From the NCBI GenBank assembly GCA_965240325.2, contig OZ251236.1, forward strand, positions 1,736,001 to 1,800,000: 64,000 bases of DNA. Reading direction: 5' to 3'. Shown here in pieces: positions 1 through 13,300 of the stretch. Under the pieces are notes generated by a model that saw only the letters and a program-made list of their open reading frames with translations, did not search any database and was not told where the DNA came from. The stretch's first letter is position 1; each line of letters starts with the position of its first letter. The stretch is from Rebecca billardiae RCC1528. Lineage: Eukaryota > Haptophyta. A program made the translations under genes and the position numbers.

Positions 1-459
1 CTTGGGCGCCTTGGGCTGCTTGCCCAGAGCCTTGTTGTCGACCTGCTTTGCACCGCCGCCCGACGGCTTCGGCGCCGCCTTCTTCGCCTGCTGCTTCGCG
101 CGGTTGCGCTCCTTCGCCTCGCGCAGCGCGGCCTCGCGCGCCGCCGTGCGCACCTCCGGCTTCTGGTTGCGCTTCGCCTTGATCACGTCGAGGGACGCGC
201 CGACGACCGCCTTGGAGACGCCCTTCTGCACCTTGCGCGAGCGCTTCTTCTGCGTCTCCTCCAGCGTGCCCTTCTTGTGCAACCGGCGGTACATCTGCGT
301 CCACGCGAGCTTGCGCGGGTTCCACCGGTGCTGGAAGTAGCACTTCACCTTGGCAGACACGAACTTGAACGACTTGTTGTCCTGCCGCACGTACGTGATG
401 CCGTGGCCCGGGTAGATGCGCGAGCCGCTGAAGGCGCAGACCTCGGTCTTCACGACCAT
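1..459 (-). CDS. RPL24: 60S ribosomal protein L24 (eL24), 3' end cut by window edge
   Basis: Cytosolic large-subunit ribosomal protein eL24. Translation from the ATG at 459 begins MVVKTEVCAFSGSRIYPGHG, the family's opening with the conserved FSG..IYPGHG turn. It continues through CYFQHRWNPRKLAWTQMYRR and a strongly basic Lys/Arg/Ala-rich tail. 153 codons are present with no stop before the window edge; the family is about 150-160 aa, so only the last few residues can be missing. The usual start is retained. Just upstream on this strand (460-490) lies a GCGCGCGC...GTGCAG stretch that looks like the 3' end of introns elsewhere in this window, so a 5'-UTR intron is plausible. The gene is divergent from the dynein gene at 1127. 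Identification is secure; the 5' intron is inference. Confidence 0.95.
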   Translation of the reverse strand, partial: MVVKTEVCAFSGSRIYPGHGITYVRQDNKSFKFVSAKVKCYFQHRWNPRKLAWTQMYRRLHKKGTLEETQKKRSRKVQKGVSKAVVGASLDVIKAKRNQKPEVRTAAREAALREAKERNRAKQQAKKAAPKPSGGGAKQVDNKALGKQPKAPK

Positions 460-1126
460 CGCGCCCGCCTGTCTGCACGTGCGCGCGCGCGCGGTGGTCG
501 CGCGGCGTGGAGGGGCGCGAGCGCGTGAGCGCCCGCCCACAGCGCGCTGGCCGCCGGAGACCACGGCGTTGCCACCCCACCAGCCAGGCGGCCGCGGCCG
601 AGCCCAATCACCCATGGCTGGCAGCACGAGAGCGCGGCCGCGCGCGGGCACGGAGCGTGCGTGGCATGACGCGGCGTCGTCGGAGCGTGGGCTCCGCGAC
701 GCGTTCGAGCTCCACCACGTGCGCGTGCTCACGCCGCGCCCGCAGGCCACGCCCACGTCCGCGCGCCGCGGCGCCCCGCGGGCAGCGCCAAGCGCCTCAC
801 CTAGTCTGCGCTGTACCAGGTCTGGCGACACGGGGTCACGTATGAGGTCCGGTGGCGTGCTGGTGGCGGTCCGGTGCTGCGGCCCGGAACCTCCGGCCGG
901 GGAGAAAATGCCGCGCGAACTTTAATACTCAAAACTTCATCGCCGCACCGGCAGCAGGTCAAAAAGACAAAAAGCCCGACGACGATTTTCGCAGCGCCTT
1001 GTTTCCGTCGCTCGGCGAAAACGCCATCGTGTCGCAGCCAGAATCCGTTGCAAGATCGATCACAGATCAGCAGGGCGGCAGCCGTGGCGTTGCGCCCTGG
1101 TCGCGCTGCCGAGCGCTGGGCGCAGC
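460..1126. promoter_or_regulatory. Divergent intergenic region between RPL24 and dynein
   Basis: A 667-bp gap between two genes read outward, so it must hold both promoters. It is mostly GC-rich, with one less GC-rich stretch at about 905-1060 nearer the dynein start. A GCGC tract at 480-500, next to RPL24, resembles an intron 3' end. No clear TATA box or named factor site was recognised. Reading frames through it are low-complexity Arg/Ala and are treated as non-coding. Confidence 0.45.
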
Positions 1127-4100
1127 ATGGGCAGCGAGCAGGACGCGCGGCTCCTGTGGCTGGAGGAGCGGCTGGTGGCGACGCTCCGCGGCGTCAAGCC
1201 CGAGCGCTTCCGCCGGCTGCTCACCACCGACGCCGGCCGCCACATCCATGACTTTGTGCGCAAGGAGGAGACGCGCCGCCTCTTCTTTGTCGACAGCCCG
1301 ATGGCGAAGGATCTGCTCGTGTCCGAGGTGCCTCCGGTGGGCAAGGCGCTCGCGGGCGCGCGCAAGTTCATGTACTTCATCAAGAGCCGCCCCGAGGCGC
1401 TCACGCCCGACAACATGGACCGCGTCGTCGCGTGCGGCGACGTGGGCGGCCCGCCGCTCGAGCACCTGTACAAGATGTGCCAGGACGTCTTCCTGCCCAT
1501 CCTGTCGAACCCGGCGAACCAGGAGGGCTGGCCCGAGGTGATCTCGCGCGAGGTGATGGAGCACTTCCACCGCCTCATCGCCAACATCTACGTCACGATC
1601 GGCCAGTCGCAGGGGCGGACGCTGCTGCCGCTGCCGCCGCTCGACGTGCTCGCGCTCGGCGGGCCCGAGCACTCGGCCGTGCGCGACAAGGAGCGCGTGC
1701 ACGTGCTCGAGACGGCGGTGGTGACGTGGACGCGGCAGATCCGCAACGTGCTCAAGACCGAGCCCGAGCAGGCCCTGCAGGACGGCGAGCACCCCGGCCC
1801 GCTCGCCGAGGTCGAGTTCTGGCAGCAGAAGGCCGCCAACCTGAGCTCGGTCTCCGAGCAGCTGGACGGCGACAAGGTGAAGAAGGTCGTGCGTGTGCTC
1901 GAGCTGACCAAGTCGACGTACTTCCCGGCGTTCACGCGGCTGGCGAAGGAGGTCGCGGTCGCGTGCGCCGAGGCGTCGGACAACGCCAAGTACATGACCG
2001 CGCTCGAGCCGCTGCTCTCGCGCATGCACGGCACCGAGGACTTCCGCGAGCTGTCGGGCCACTTCTGGCCCATCTTCCACGTCCTCATGCTCGTCTGGAA
2101 GCACTCGAAGCACTACAACACGTCGGCGCGGCTGGTGGTGCTGGTGCGCGAGCTGTGCAACGAGCTGATCGACCAGGCCCGCCGCTTCATCTCGCTGCGC
2201 GAGATCTTCGCCATCGACGCCTCCGACGCGGCCGAGCGGTTTGTGGTCGCGCTCGGCGTGTGCGAGCAGCTGCGCGCCGCGTACCTCGAGTACAAGGGGC
2301 GCGTCGCGTCCGAGGTGGCGTCGAACCCGTGGCGCGTGCAGGCGACGGCGCTGTTCCCGCGGCTCGACGCGTTCGTCGAGCGGCTGCGCGACCTGCTCGA
2401 CATGTTCCGCACCGTCGTGCAGTTCGCCAAGCTCGAGCACATCGAGATCGGCGGCAACAAGGGGCGCACGCTCTCCACGTCTGTGTACCAGATCTACGCC
2501 GACTTCACGCGCACGCTCGAGGTGTTCCGCTCGGGGGCGTACGACGTGCTCGACGTGGAGGCGAAGCAGTTCGACGACGAGTACTTCGCCTTCCGCCTCT
2601 CCATCAAGGAGCTCGAGCGCCGCCTCGGCTCCGTCCTCTCGCAGGGCTTCGACGACTGCGTGACGGTGTTTGGCGCGTTCAAGCTGATCGACTCGTTCGA
2701 GGGGCTGCTCGAGCGCGAGTTCATCCAGGCGGACCTCGAGCGGAAGCACCTCGAGCTGATCAAGGCGTACGGCAAGGACCTGCGCGAGGTGTCCGAGATC
2801 TTCAACCGGCAGAAGGACCGCTCCGCCGAGGGCCGCTACCTCGAGCGCGACGGGCCGCCGCTGTACGCCAACATGCCGCCGGTGAGCGGCGCGCTCTACT
2901 GGGCGCGCGGGCTGATCGAGCGGATCGAGGAGCCGATGGGCAAGCTGCGGCAGACGATGCGGCTGGTGCTCGAGTCGGGCGAGGCGAAGGACGTGAACAA
3001 GCAGTACACCGCCGTGCTCACCGCGCTGCGCGACTTCGAGGCCGAGCAGTACGACGCGTGGGCGCGCTCGATCGACGTGGTCGCGTACGAGAAGCTCAAG
3101 CAGCCGCTGCTCTCGCGGCTGCACGACGGCGGCGGCACGCTCACGGTCAACTTCGACCCGGCGCTGGTGTGCCTGCTGCGCGAGGTGTCGTACCTCGTGC
3201 GGCTGGGCTTCCCGATCCCGCGCGCCGCGGACGAGCTGCACAAGTCCTCCGAGACCTTCCGCATCCAGATCGGCAACCTGCAGATGATCACGGCGCGGTA
3301 CAACGGCATGCTGCGCACGATGCTGGACGTCGAGGAGCCGCTGCTGGCGGGCTCGCTCAAGCAGATCGACAAGGTGCTGGAGAAGGGGCTGCACCACCTG
3401 ACGTGGCGCTCGCACCAGATCAACGACTTCATCCGCGAGGTCGTCGTGCTCGTGCGCGAGGCGTCGGACACGCTCGCCACGCTCAAGGCCAACCTCGCGT
3501 CCGTGGGCGAGATCCTGCGCGGCTGGGAGGAGGGCCCGCTGCTGCGGCGCAAGTTTGCAAAGACCTACTCGCCCGACGAGTTCGGCGAGGAGCACGAGGC
3601 GCAGCTGAAGCAGCGGTACGCCGAGATCGCCGAGGGCGGGCGCGAGGTGCACCGCCTGCTCATGGCCTCCAACCGCGTGCTCCGCGTCTCGAAGGGCGCG
3701 CCGATGTGGCGCGCGTACGTTGAGTTCATGAACGAGATCGTGATCGACGGCCTCTCGCGATCGGTCGCCAACTCGCTGCGCACGCTGTGCACGCAGGTGG
3801 ACGCGGAGGAGATCGCGCGCTCGGAGCTGCTGCCGCTGCTCGAGGTGCAGCTCGAGCTCTCCGGCTCGCAGGTCGCCTTCTCGCCGCTGCTCGCGCCCAC
3901 GCCCGCGGCGGGCGCGGCGGGCGCGGCGGCGTCGATCGGCGCGCGCGTGGACGGCTGGGTGCGGTCCTTCTTCCACGTGTGCAAGCTCGTCAAGCGGCTC
4001 GACCGCGCGGAGGGCGACTTCCTCAAGGAGGTGGAGGAGAACGAGGACGTGCGGTACTACACGCACCAGATCCGCCGGCACATCGTCGCCAACGTCTCCG

Positions 4101-4273
4101 AGTGCGAGCGCTTCTGCGCGCCCTTCTCCGCGCACCGCGAGCTGTGGACGCACGACATCGGCGCACAACTGCGAGCATTCCTCGCGCGCGGCGCGGCCGG
4201 CGCCGCCGACGCGGAGGGCGGCGGCGCGCACGCGGCGCGCGGCGGCGGCGGCGCGGAGAGCGGCGCGGGTGGC

Positions 4274-4304
<31 letters not shown>

Positions 4305-7300
4305 CGGAGTCCGACCCCAACTCGGCGCTCTCGGCGCTGCTCAAGGAGCCGTCGGCCGTGGTGCGCGCCAAGCTGCCGACGGTCGCGCGCGCGCGGCGCG
4401 AGCCGTCGCTCGACGACTTCGACGAGCAGGTGGCGCACTACAAGGGGGTGCAGGACGAGGTGATGGCGCTGCCCGGCTCGGCGAACATCGGCTGGCTCCG
4501 CGTCGACGCGAAGCCCGTGAAGCAGTCGCTCAGCACGTGGGTCACCAAGTGGATGTTCGCGTACACGCACCACCTGCAGTCGCGCGTCGTCTCGTCGGTC
4601 GAGGAGCTGCACGCATTCATGAAGGAGGTGAACGGCGGGCTGCGCGAGCCGCCCGAGGCGGGCGACGTGAACGCGCTGGTCCGCGCGATGACGCACGTGC
4701 GCGACGTGCGCGTGTGCACCGAGGAGATCGACGCGATGTTCGAGCCGCTCAAGGCCACCGTCGCCGTCCTCCGCAGGTACGGCATCGCGCTGCCCGACGC
4801 GGTCGCGGAGCAGCTCGAGAGTGCGCCGTTCGTGTGGGAGGACACGAAGAAGCACACGTTCAACGCGCGCGAGGAGCTGGGGCCGGCGCAGTCGCTGCAG
4901 GCGGAGAAGATCCGCGAGGACGCCGACGTCTTCGCCGGCCGGCTGCGCGAGTTCCGCGCCGGCTTCGCGCGCGACGCGCCGTTCGAGTGGCCGTCGGCCG
5001 CGTCCGAGGTGGGCGTGTCCGCGGCGGGCGTGGACGCGCTCGAGGCCGCGTACGGCGCGCTCGACGCGCTGCACGTGGAGATCACGCGGATCGAGGGCGA
5101 GGCGGCGGCGCTGTCGGAGCAGGAGGAGCTCTTCGACCTGGCGGGGCACAGCTGGCGCGACATCGCCACGTGCCGGCACGAGCTCCGCGCGCTCAAGCTC
5201 GTGTGGGACCACGTCTCGCTCGTCGGGCACGCGTTTGTGTCGTGGCGCGGCACGCCGTGGGCGTCCGTCGACGTCGAGCAGATGCTGCGCGAGTGCAAGG
5301 GGCTCGAGCGCGAGCTGCGCGCGCTGCCCAAGCCGACGCGGCAGTGGGGCGTGTACGCCGGGCTGTGGGCGCTGCTCCAGGAGATGATCGTCGCGCTCCC
5401 CCTCGTCCTCGACCTGCGCGACGAGGCGATGCGCGAGCGGCACTGGAAGAAGCTGATGCGCGTGTGCGGCCGCGTGTTTGCGATGGACGCGCGCACGACG
5501 CTCGACGACCTGCTGCGGCTGCAGCTGCACATGTACGCGGAGAGCGTGGCGGAGACGGTGCAGCAGGCGCGCGAGGAGCTCAAGATCGACCGGCAGCTCG
5601 CCAAGACCGAGCTCGTCTGGGCGGAGCTCGCGCTGCAGTACGAGCCGTTCAAGGGCACGGGCGTGCCGGTCGTGCGACACCCGGACGCGGTCTTCGAGGC
5701 GCTGGACGACCACGAGGTGGCGCTGCAGAACACGATGGGCTCGCGCTTCATGGGGTTCTTCGAGACCGAGATCGTCTCGTGGAAGGGCAAGCTCTCCGCC
5801 GTGCGCGCCACCCTCGACGCGTGGCTCGAGGTGCAGCGCGCGTGGTGCTCGCTCGAGTCCATCTTCCTCGGCTCGGAGGACATCCGCGAGACGCTGCCCG
5901 AGGACGCGAAGCGGTTCGATGGCGTGGACACGGAGTTCCGCGAGCAGATGATCGACGCGGTGACGACGCCCAACCCGATCGAGGCGTGCATGCGCGAGGG
6001 CCGCCTCGAGACCTTCGAGAAGTGCCTCGGCGCGCTCGAGCTGTGCACGCGCTCGCTCGGCGAGTACCTCGAGACCAAGCGGCGCAAGTTTGCGCGCTTC
6101 TACTTCCTGTCGAGCGCGGACCTGGTGGAGATCCTGAGCAAGGGGCGGCACCCGCCGGCGGTGCAGGAGCACTTCATCAAGCTCACCGACAACATGGCCG
6201 CGATCCAGTGGCGCGTGGGCGACGACGGCGGGCCGGCGCCCACCGCGCTCGCGATGCGCTCGGCCGAGGGCGAGGTCGTGCAGCTGCGCGCGCCGCTCTC
6301 GTGCGAGGGGCTGCAGGCGGAGGAGTGGCTGGCGAAGCTGGTGGCGCACGCGCAGGCGTCGCTGCGCGAGCAGCTCAAGGCGTGCATCGACGCGTTCGGC
6401 GACACGCCGCGCGAGAAGTGGCTGTACGAGCACTGCGCGCAGCTCTCGGTCGTCGCGTCGCAGGTGTGGTGGACGGCCGACGTCGGCTCGGCGTTCGATC
6501 GGCTCGAGCAGGGCAACGAGGGCGCGCTGAAGGAGTACCTCGGCGCGGCGCAGGCGGCGATGGGCGCGCTGAACGCGGCGATCGGCCGCTCCGACCTCTC
6601 GCGCAACGACCGCACCAAGGTGATCACGCTCATCACCATCGAGGTGCACGCGCGCGACGTGGTGCGCAGGCTGGTCGACGGCCGCGCCGACTCGTCGTCC
6701 GCGTTTGCGTGGCAGTCGCAGCTCAAGTACCGCTGGGACGAGGAGCGGGGCGACTGCCTGGTGAACATCGCGGACGCGGAGCTCGGGTACTCGTACGAGT
6801 ACGTGGGCAACCCCGGGCGCCTCGTCATCACGCCGCTCACCGACCGCTGCTACATCACGCTCACGCAGGCGCTGCGGCTCGTGCTCGGCGGCGCGCCCGC
6901 CGGCCCGGCCGGCACGGGCAAGACAGAGACGGTCAAGGACCTCGGCCGCGGGCTGGCGATCTGGGTGATCGTGCAGAACTGCTCGGACCAGATGACCTCG
7001 CGCGTCACCTCCGCGCTCTTCTCCGGCCTCGCGCAGACCGGCGCGTGGGGCTGCTTCGACGAGTTCAACCGGATCCCGATCGAAGTGCTGTCGGTCGCGG
7101 CCGGGCAGTGGGCGGCCATCCTCGACGCGGTGCGCGCGCGCAGGGAGCGCTTCGCGCTCGACGACGAGGAGCTCAGGCTGGTGCGCACGGTGGGCGCGTT
7201 CATCACGATGAACCCGGGCTACGCCGGCCGCACCGAGCTGCCCGAGAACCTCAAGGCCCTCTTCCGCCCGTGCGCGATGGTCGTGCCCGACTTCTCGTCG

Positions 7301-10300
7301 ATTGTCGAGATCTCGCTCGCCGCCGAGGGCTTTGAGGAGGCGCCGCTGCTCTCGCAGAAGTTCGTCGAGCTGTTCCGGCTGTCGCGCGAGCTGCTCTCGA
7401 AGCAGCAGCACTACGACTGGGGGCTGCGCGCGATGAAGGGCATCCTGCGCATCGCCGGCGGGCTCAAGCGCGAGGATTCCGACAAGTCGGAGGCGCAGGT
7501 GCTGATGCGCGCGCTGCGCGACGTCAACCTGCCCAAGCTGGTGCTCGCCGACCACGCCGTCTTCGTCGGGCTGGTGGAGGACCTGTTCCCGCGCGTGGAG
7601 GCGCCGCCGCGCGACTCGGCGGAGGTGCGCCAGGCGGTGCGCACGCTGCTCGCCGAGCCGAGCTCGCAGCTGCAGCCCGAGGAGGCCTTCGTGCGCAAGT
7701 GCGTCTCGCTCGACGAGATCCTGGGCGTGCGGCACAGCGTGTTCGTCCTCGGGCCCGCCGGCTCGGGCAAGTCGGTCGTGTGGCGCACGCTCAACCACGC
7801 GTACTCGCACCTCGCCGCGCTGTCGACGGCGACGGCGTCGGCGGGCGCGGCGCTCGTCTCGACGGTCAACCCGAAGGCGGTCTCCTCCGACGAGCTCTTC
7901 GGCTACATGCACCCGACGACGCGCGAGCCGATGGACGGCATCGTCGCGCGGCTGATGCGCGAGTACGCGCACCTCGACTCGCCGGTCGCCAAGTGGATCG
8001 TGCTCGACGGCGACATCGACGCGGGGTGGATCGAGTCGATGAACTCGGTGATGGACGACAACAAGGTGCTCACGCTCGTCTCGAACGAGCGCATCCCGCT
8101 CACGCCGTCGATGCGCCTCATCTTCGAGATCTCGCACCTGCGCAACGCGTCGCCCGCGACCGTCTCGCGCGCGGGCGTGCTGTTTCTCAACGAGTCCGAC
8201 ATCGGCTGGCGGCCGTACGTGATGTCGTGGATCGAGGCGCGCGTGCCGAAGCACCCGCCCGCCGTGCTGGAGCAGCTCTTCGAGCAGTTCGCCGTGCCCG
8301 CGCTCGAGCACGTGCGCCGCGAGGGCTGGCAGCACGTGACGCCGCTCACCGAGATTGCGGTCGTGCAGAGCCTGTGCACGCTGCTGCAGGGGCTGCTCGA
8401 GAGGGGGGTCAGGGAGGGCGCGCACGCCTCCGCGCCCGACCGCGAGCTGTACGAGGCGCACTTCCAGTTCGCGACGGTGTGGGCGGTCGGCGGCGCGCTC
8501 GCCTCGGACAAGGGCGCGGACCACCGCCGCGCCTTCTCCGACTGGTGGCAGGCCGAGCTCGACAAGGCCGCGTCGGTGCACTTCCCCGAGGCTGACGGGC
8601 TCGTGTTTGACTACCACGTCGACGTCGCGCAGCGCCGCTTCGTGCACTGGCGCGAGCTGGTGGGCGCGTACACGCACGTGCCCTCCGCGCCGTTCGCGTC
8701 GGTGCTCGTGCCCACCGTCGACACGACGCGCCTCGCCTTCCTCGCCGAGACCCTCCTCCCGCAGCGCAAGCCGATGATGCTGGTGGGCGGCGCAGGCGTT
8801 GCCAAGTCGACCATCCTGGGCGAGGTGCTGCGCGCGCTGCCGGACGACTGCCTCTCGTTCACGCTCAACTTCAACGCGCACACGGACGCGCCGACGCTGC
8901 AGCCGACGCTGGAGCAGCCGCTCGAGAAGAAGACCGGCTCGATCTACGCGCCGCCCGGCACCAAGCGCCTCATCTACTTCATCGACGACTTCAACATGCC
9001 CGCGCCCGACAAGTACGGCACGCAGTCAGCGATCGAGCTGCTGCGGCAGCAGCTCGACTACGGCGGCTTCTACGACCTGCGCAGCCACAAGCTGAAGCAC
9101 GTGCACAACACGCACGTGCTCGCGGCGATGAACCCGGCGGCGGGCTCCTTCCACGTCGCCGACCGCATGCAGCGCCACTTCGCCACCTTCGGCTGCCCCT
9201 TCCCCGAGGGCGGCAGCGTGAGTGCGCTGTACCGCGCCGTGCTCGGCGGCCACCTCGCCGCCTTTCCGGTCGAGATAGGCCGGCTGGCGGAGCCGGTGGT
9301 GACGGCGGCGCTCGCGCTGCACCGCGAGATGGTGGAGGGGTTCCTGCCCACCGCGGCCAACTTCCACTACCAGTGGAGCCTGCGCGAGCTCTCGCGCGTC
9401 TTCGAGGGGCTGTGCCTGAGCGCGCCCGACTACTTCTCGTCAGCGGTGCAGCTCGCGCGCCTCTGGCTGCACGAGTCGCGCCGCGTGTACGGCGACCGGC
9501 TCTCGACGGAGCAGGACCGCTCGCGGTTCGCCGACGTGCTCACGCGCGTGGCCAAGTCGTTCTTCGAGGAGTTCGCGCAGGACGAGCTCCTCCGCGAGCC
9601 GCTCATCTTCGCCTCCTTCGCCGTCGCGTCGGGCGGCGCGGACGAGGGCGGGCTGGCGCGCGCGTACCTGCCCGTCGCCGAGTACGAGAAGCTGCGCAAG
9701 CTGCTCGAGGCGCAGCTGCGCGTGCACAACGAGACGCTGCCGCGGATGGAGCTGGTGCTCTTCGAGGACGCGATGGAGCACGTCTGCCGCATCTCGCGCA
9801 TCCTCGACCGCCCGCGCGGCAACGCGCTCCTCGTCGGCGTCGGCGGCTCGGGCAAGCAGTCGCTCACGCGGCTCGCCGGCTTCATCGGCGGCTTTGAGCT
9901 CGCGCAGATCGCTCTCACGCCCGCGTACGGGCTCGCCGACTTCCGCGCCGACCTGCTCGCGCTGTACGCGCGGACGGGGCTGAAGGGCGAGTCCGTGCTC
10001 TGGCTGCTCACCGACCGGCAGGTCGTCGACGAGCGCATGCTCATGTACCTGAACGACTGCCTGTGCACCGGGTACACGCCGGAGCTGTACCAACAGGAGG
10101 ACCGCGACGCGATCGTCAACGCGGTGCGCAACGAGGTGAAGGCGGCGGGGCTGCTCGACTCGCGGCAGAACTGCTGGGACTTCTTCATCGAGCGCGTGCG
10201 CGCCAACCTCCACCTCGTGCTCTGCTTCTCGCCCATCGGCGACGCGCTGCGCCTCCGCTGCCGCAAGTTCCCCGCGCTGACGGCGTGCTGCGCAATCGAC

Positions 10301-13300
10301 GTGTTCCGCCCGTGGCCGCCCGACGCGCTCATCTCGGTCGCGAGCCGCCACCTCGCCGGCGTGGAGCTCGGCTCGGACGAGATGCGCGAGAACCTGGCGC
10401 ACCACATGGCGTACGTGCACGAGTGCGTCACCGCGCAGGCCGCCGCCTTCCTCGCGCAGGAGCGCCGGCACGCGTACACGACGCCCAAGTCGTTCCTCGA
10501 GCTCATCGAGCTGTACAAGGCGCAGCTCGGGCGCGCGCGCGGCTCCGCCAACGAGCAGATCGACCGGCTCGACCTCGGGCTGGTCAAGCTGCGCGAGTCG
10601 GCGGCGCAGGTGGCGGAGATGCAGGCGCGGCTGCGCGAGGAGCAGGTCGTCGTCGAGTCCAAGAAGGTCGAGACCGAGGGGCTGCTCGAGCAGGTGGGCC
10701 ACGAGTCGCAGGTGGCGGACGAGCAGGCGCAGCTCGCGGAGGCGGAGGAGCGCGAGGTCGCCAAGGTGCAGAACGAGGTGGCGGCGTTCGAGGCGCAGTG
10801 CGCGGCGGACCTCGCGGCGGCGGAGCCCGCGCTCAAGAAGGCGGAGGAGGCGCTCAACGTCCTCGACAAGAAGGCGCTCACCGAGCTCAAGTCGCTGCCC
10901 AACCCGCCGCGCGACGTGCTGGGCGTGTGCCAGGCCGTGCTCTACATGACCGCCAAGCCCAAGACCAACCTGCGCAAGCTGGACATCTCGTGGAACGCGA
11001 TCAAGAAGGGGATGGGCTCGGTGGACTCGTACCTCGCGATGCTGCAGTCCTTCGACCGCGACAACTTCCCGCTCGAGAACAAGGAGATGGTCCGGCGGTA
11101 CACGGGCCCGCCCGACCGGCCCGAGCCGTCGTTCAACGGCGAGTCGATGAAGTCGAAGAGCGTCGCCGCGGCCGGGCTGTGCGAGTGGGTGGTGAACATG
11201 TGCATCTACCACGACATGTACCTCGAGATCGAGCCGAAGCGGCAGATGCTCAAGGAGGCGCAGGACAAGCTCGACGACGCCAACCGCAAGCTCGGCGCCG
11301 TGCGCGCGCAGGTGTCGTCGCTCGAGGAGCGCAAGGCGCGGCTGCAGGACGCGCTCGTCGGCGCGACCGAGGAGAAGAACCGGCTGCTCGAGACGGCGCA
11401 GCGCACGCAGAAGCGGCTCTCGCTCGCCGAGCGGCTGGTGAACGGGCTCAAGGACGAGAACGAGCGGTGGGGCGCGCTCGTCGAGCTGCTCAAGGAGCGC
11501 AAGGCGCTGCTCGTCGGCGACGTGATGGTGGCGTCCTCCTTCATCGCGTACATCGGCCCGTTCGACGAGGCCTTCAGGCGCAACCTCGTGCACAACATGT
11601 GGATCCCCGACGTGCTGGGGCGGGACATCCCGCTCTCCTCGCCGGCGGAGGGCACGGCGTACGACCCCGTCGCCATCCTCGCCGACGACGCGCAGGTCGC
11701 CGCGTGGCGCTCCGAGGGCCTGCCCTCCGACCGGCTCTCGGTCGAGAACGGCGCGATCATCTCGTCGTGCGCGCGCTGGCCGCTGATCGTCGACCCGCAG
11801 CTGCAGGGCGCGGCGTGGATCCGGCGGCACGAGGAGGCGGCGGGGCTCGCCGTCACGCAGCCCACCTCGCGCAACTGCCTCGAGCGCGTGCGCCGCGCGA
11901 TGGAGGACGGCACGCCCGTGCTGCTCGAGAACATTCCCGAGAGCCTCGACCCGATCCTCGAGCCCGTGCTCGCGCGCGCCACGCTCTACAAGGGGCGCAA
12001 GCTCGTCATCATGCTCGGCGACCGCGAGGTGGAGGTGATGACGGTGGGCGCGCGCGCGCGCGCGCAGGCGGCGGCGGCGGCGGCGGCGGCGGCGGACGCC
12101 GAGGCCGACGGCGCCGCCGGCATCAGCGTCGGCGTGGACGCGCGCGCGCCCACGCCCGGCACGCCCGGCACGCCCGGCGGCGGCGGCGCGCTGCTCGGCC
12201 TCGGCGCGGCCGCGTCGCCCGACGCGCCGCTCTTCCGGCTGTACCTGCAGACGAAGCTGCCCAACCCGCACTACTCGCCCGAGATCCAGGCGCAGACCAC
12301 GCTGGTCAACTTCTCCGTCACCGCCGCGGGCCTCGAGGACCAGCTGCTCGCGGTCGTGTCCAACTTTGAGCGCTCGGAGCTGGAGGAGCAGCGCGCGTCT
12401 CTGCTCGAGCAGCAGAACCTCTTCACCATCAAGCTCAAGGAGCTCGAGGACGACCTGCTGTACCGGCTGGCGAACGCGGAGGGCGACGTGCTCGCCGACG
12501 AGGTGCTGATCGGCTCGCTCGAGGCGACCAAGGTCACCGTGCGCGACGTCGAGTCGAAGGTGCTCGAGATGAGGCACGCGTCCGCGCAGATCGACCGCGC
12601 GCGCGAGACCTTCCGGCCCGTCGCGGCGCGCGGCTCGCTCATCTACTTCCTGATCGACGGGCTGAACGTGATCGACTCGATGTACCAGTACTCGCTCGGC
12701 GCGTACATGGCCGTCTTCTACCAGGCGCTGCTGCTCGGCGACAGCGCCGCGCCCGACGGGCTGGACGGCCTGGGCGGCGGCGGCGGCGCGGGCGGCGGCG
12801 GCTCGGCGGGCGCGGACGGCGGCGCCGCCGCGGCGGCGGGCGCGCCCGCGGCGGCGGCGGCGGGTGGCGGCGGCGCGGCCGGCGGGTACGATGGCCCTGG
12901 CGCGGAGCGCGCGCCCGTCGTGCTCACGCCCACCAGCCACGCGCCGCCGCCCGCCGAGCAGCTGCCCGCGCGCGTCGCCCAGCTGCTCGAGGGCGTGACC
13001 TTCCACTCGCACGCACACGTCACGCGCGGCCTCTTTGAGCGGCACCGGCTCATCTTCGCGACCAAGCTCGCGCTCGACGTGCTGAGCGAGCGCGGCGAGC
13101 TGCAGCCGGACGACGTGGAGCTGCTCGTGCGCCCGCCGCGCATCACCGACCGCGTGAACACCGTGGGCGACTGGCTCTCCCCCGGCGCGTGGCACGCCCT
13201 GTGCGGCATGGTGGACGCCAAGCCTGACGTCTTTGGCGCGCTGCCGACCGAGATGGAGGCGTCTTGGAAGCGCTGGAAGGAGTGGTGCGACACGGAGGTG

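Noticed and set aside
1067-8881. 2604-codon open frame on the minus strand opposite the dynein gene (and another at 9440-14272)
   Set aside because: Antisense shadow of very GC-rich codons: low-complexity Arg/His/Leu/Val composition and no domains, while the plus strand encodes all dynein motifs.
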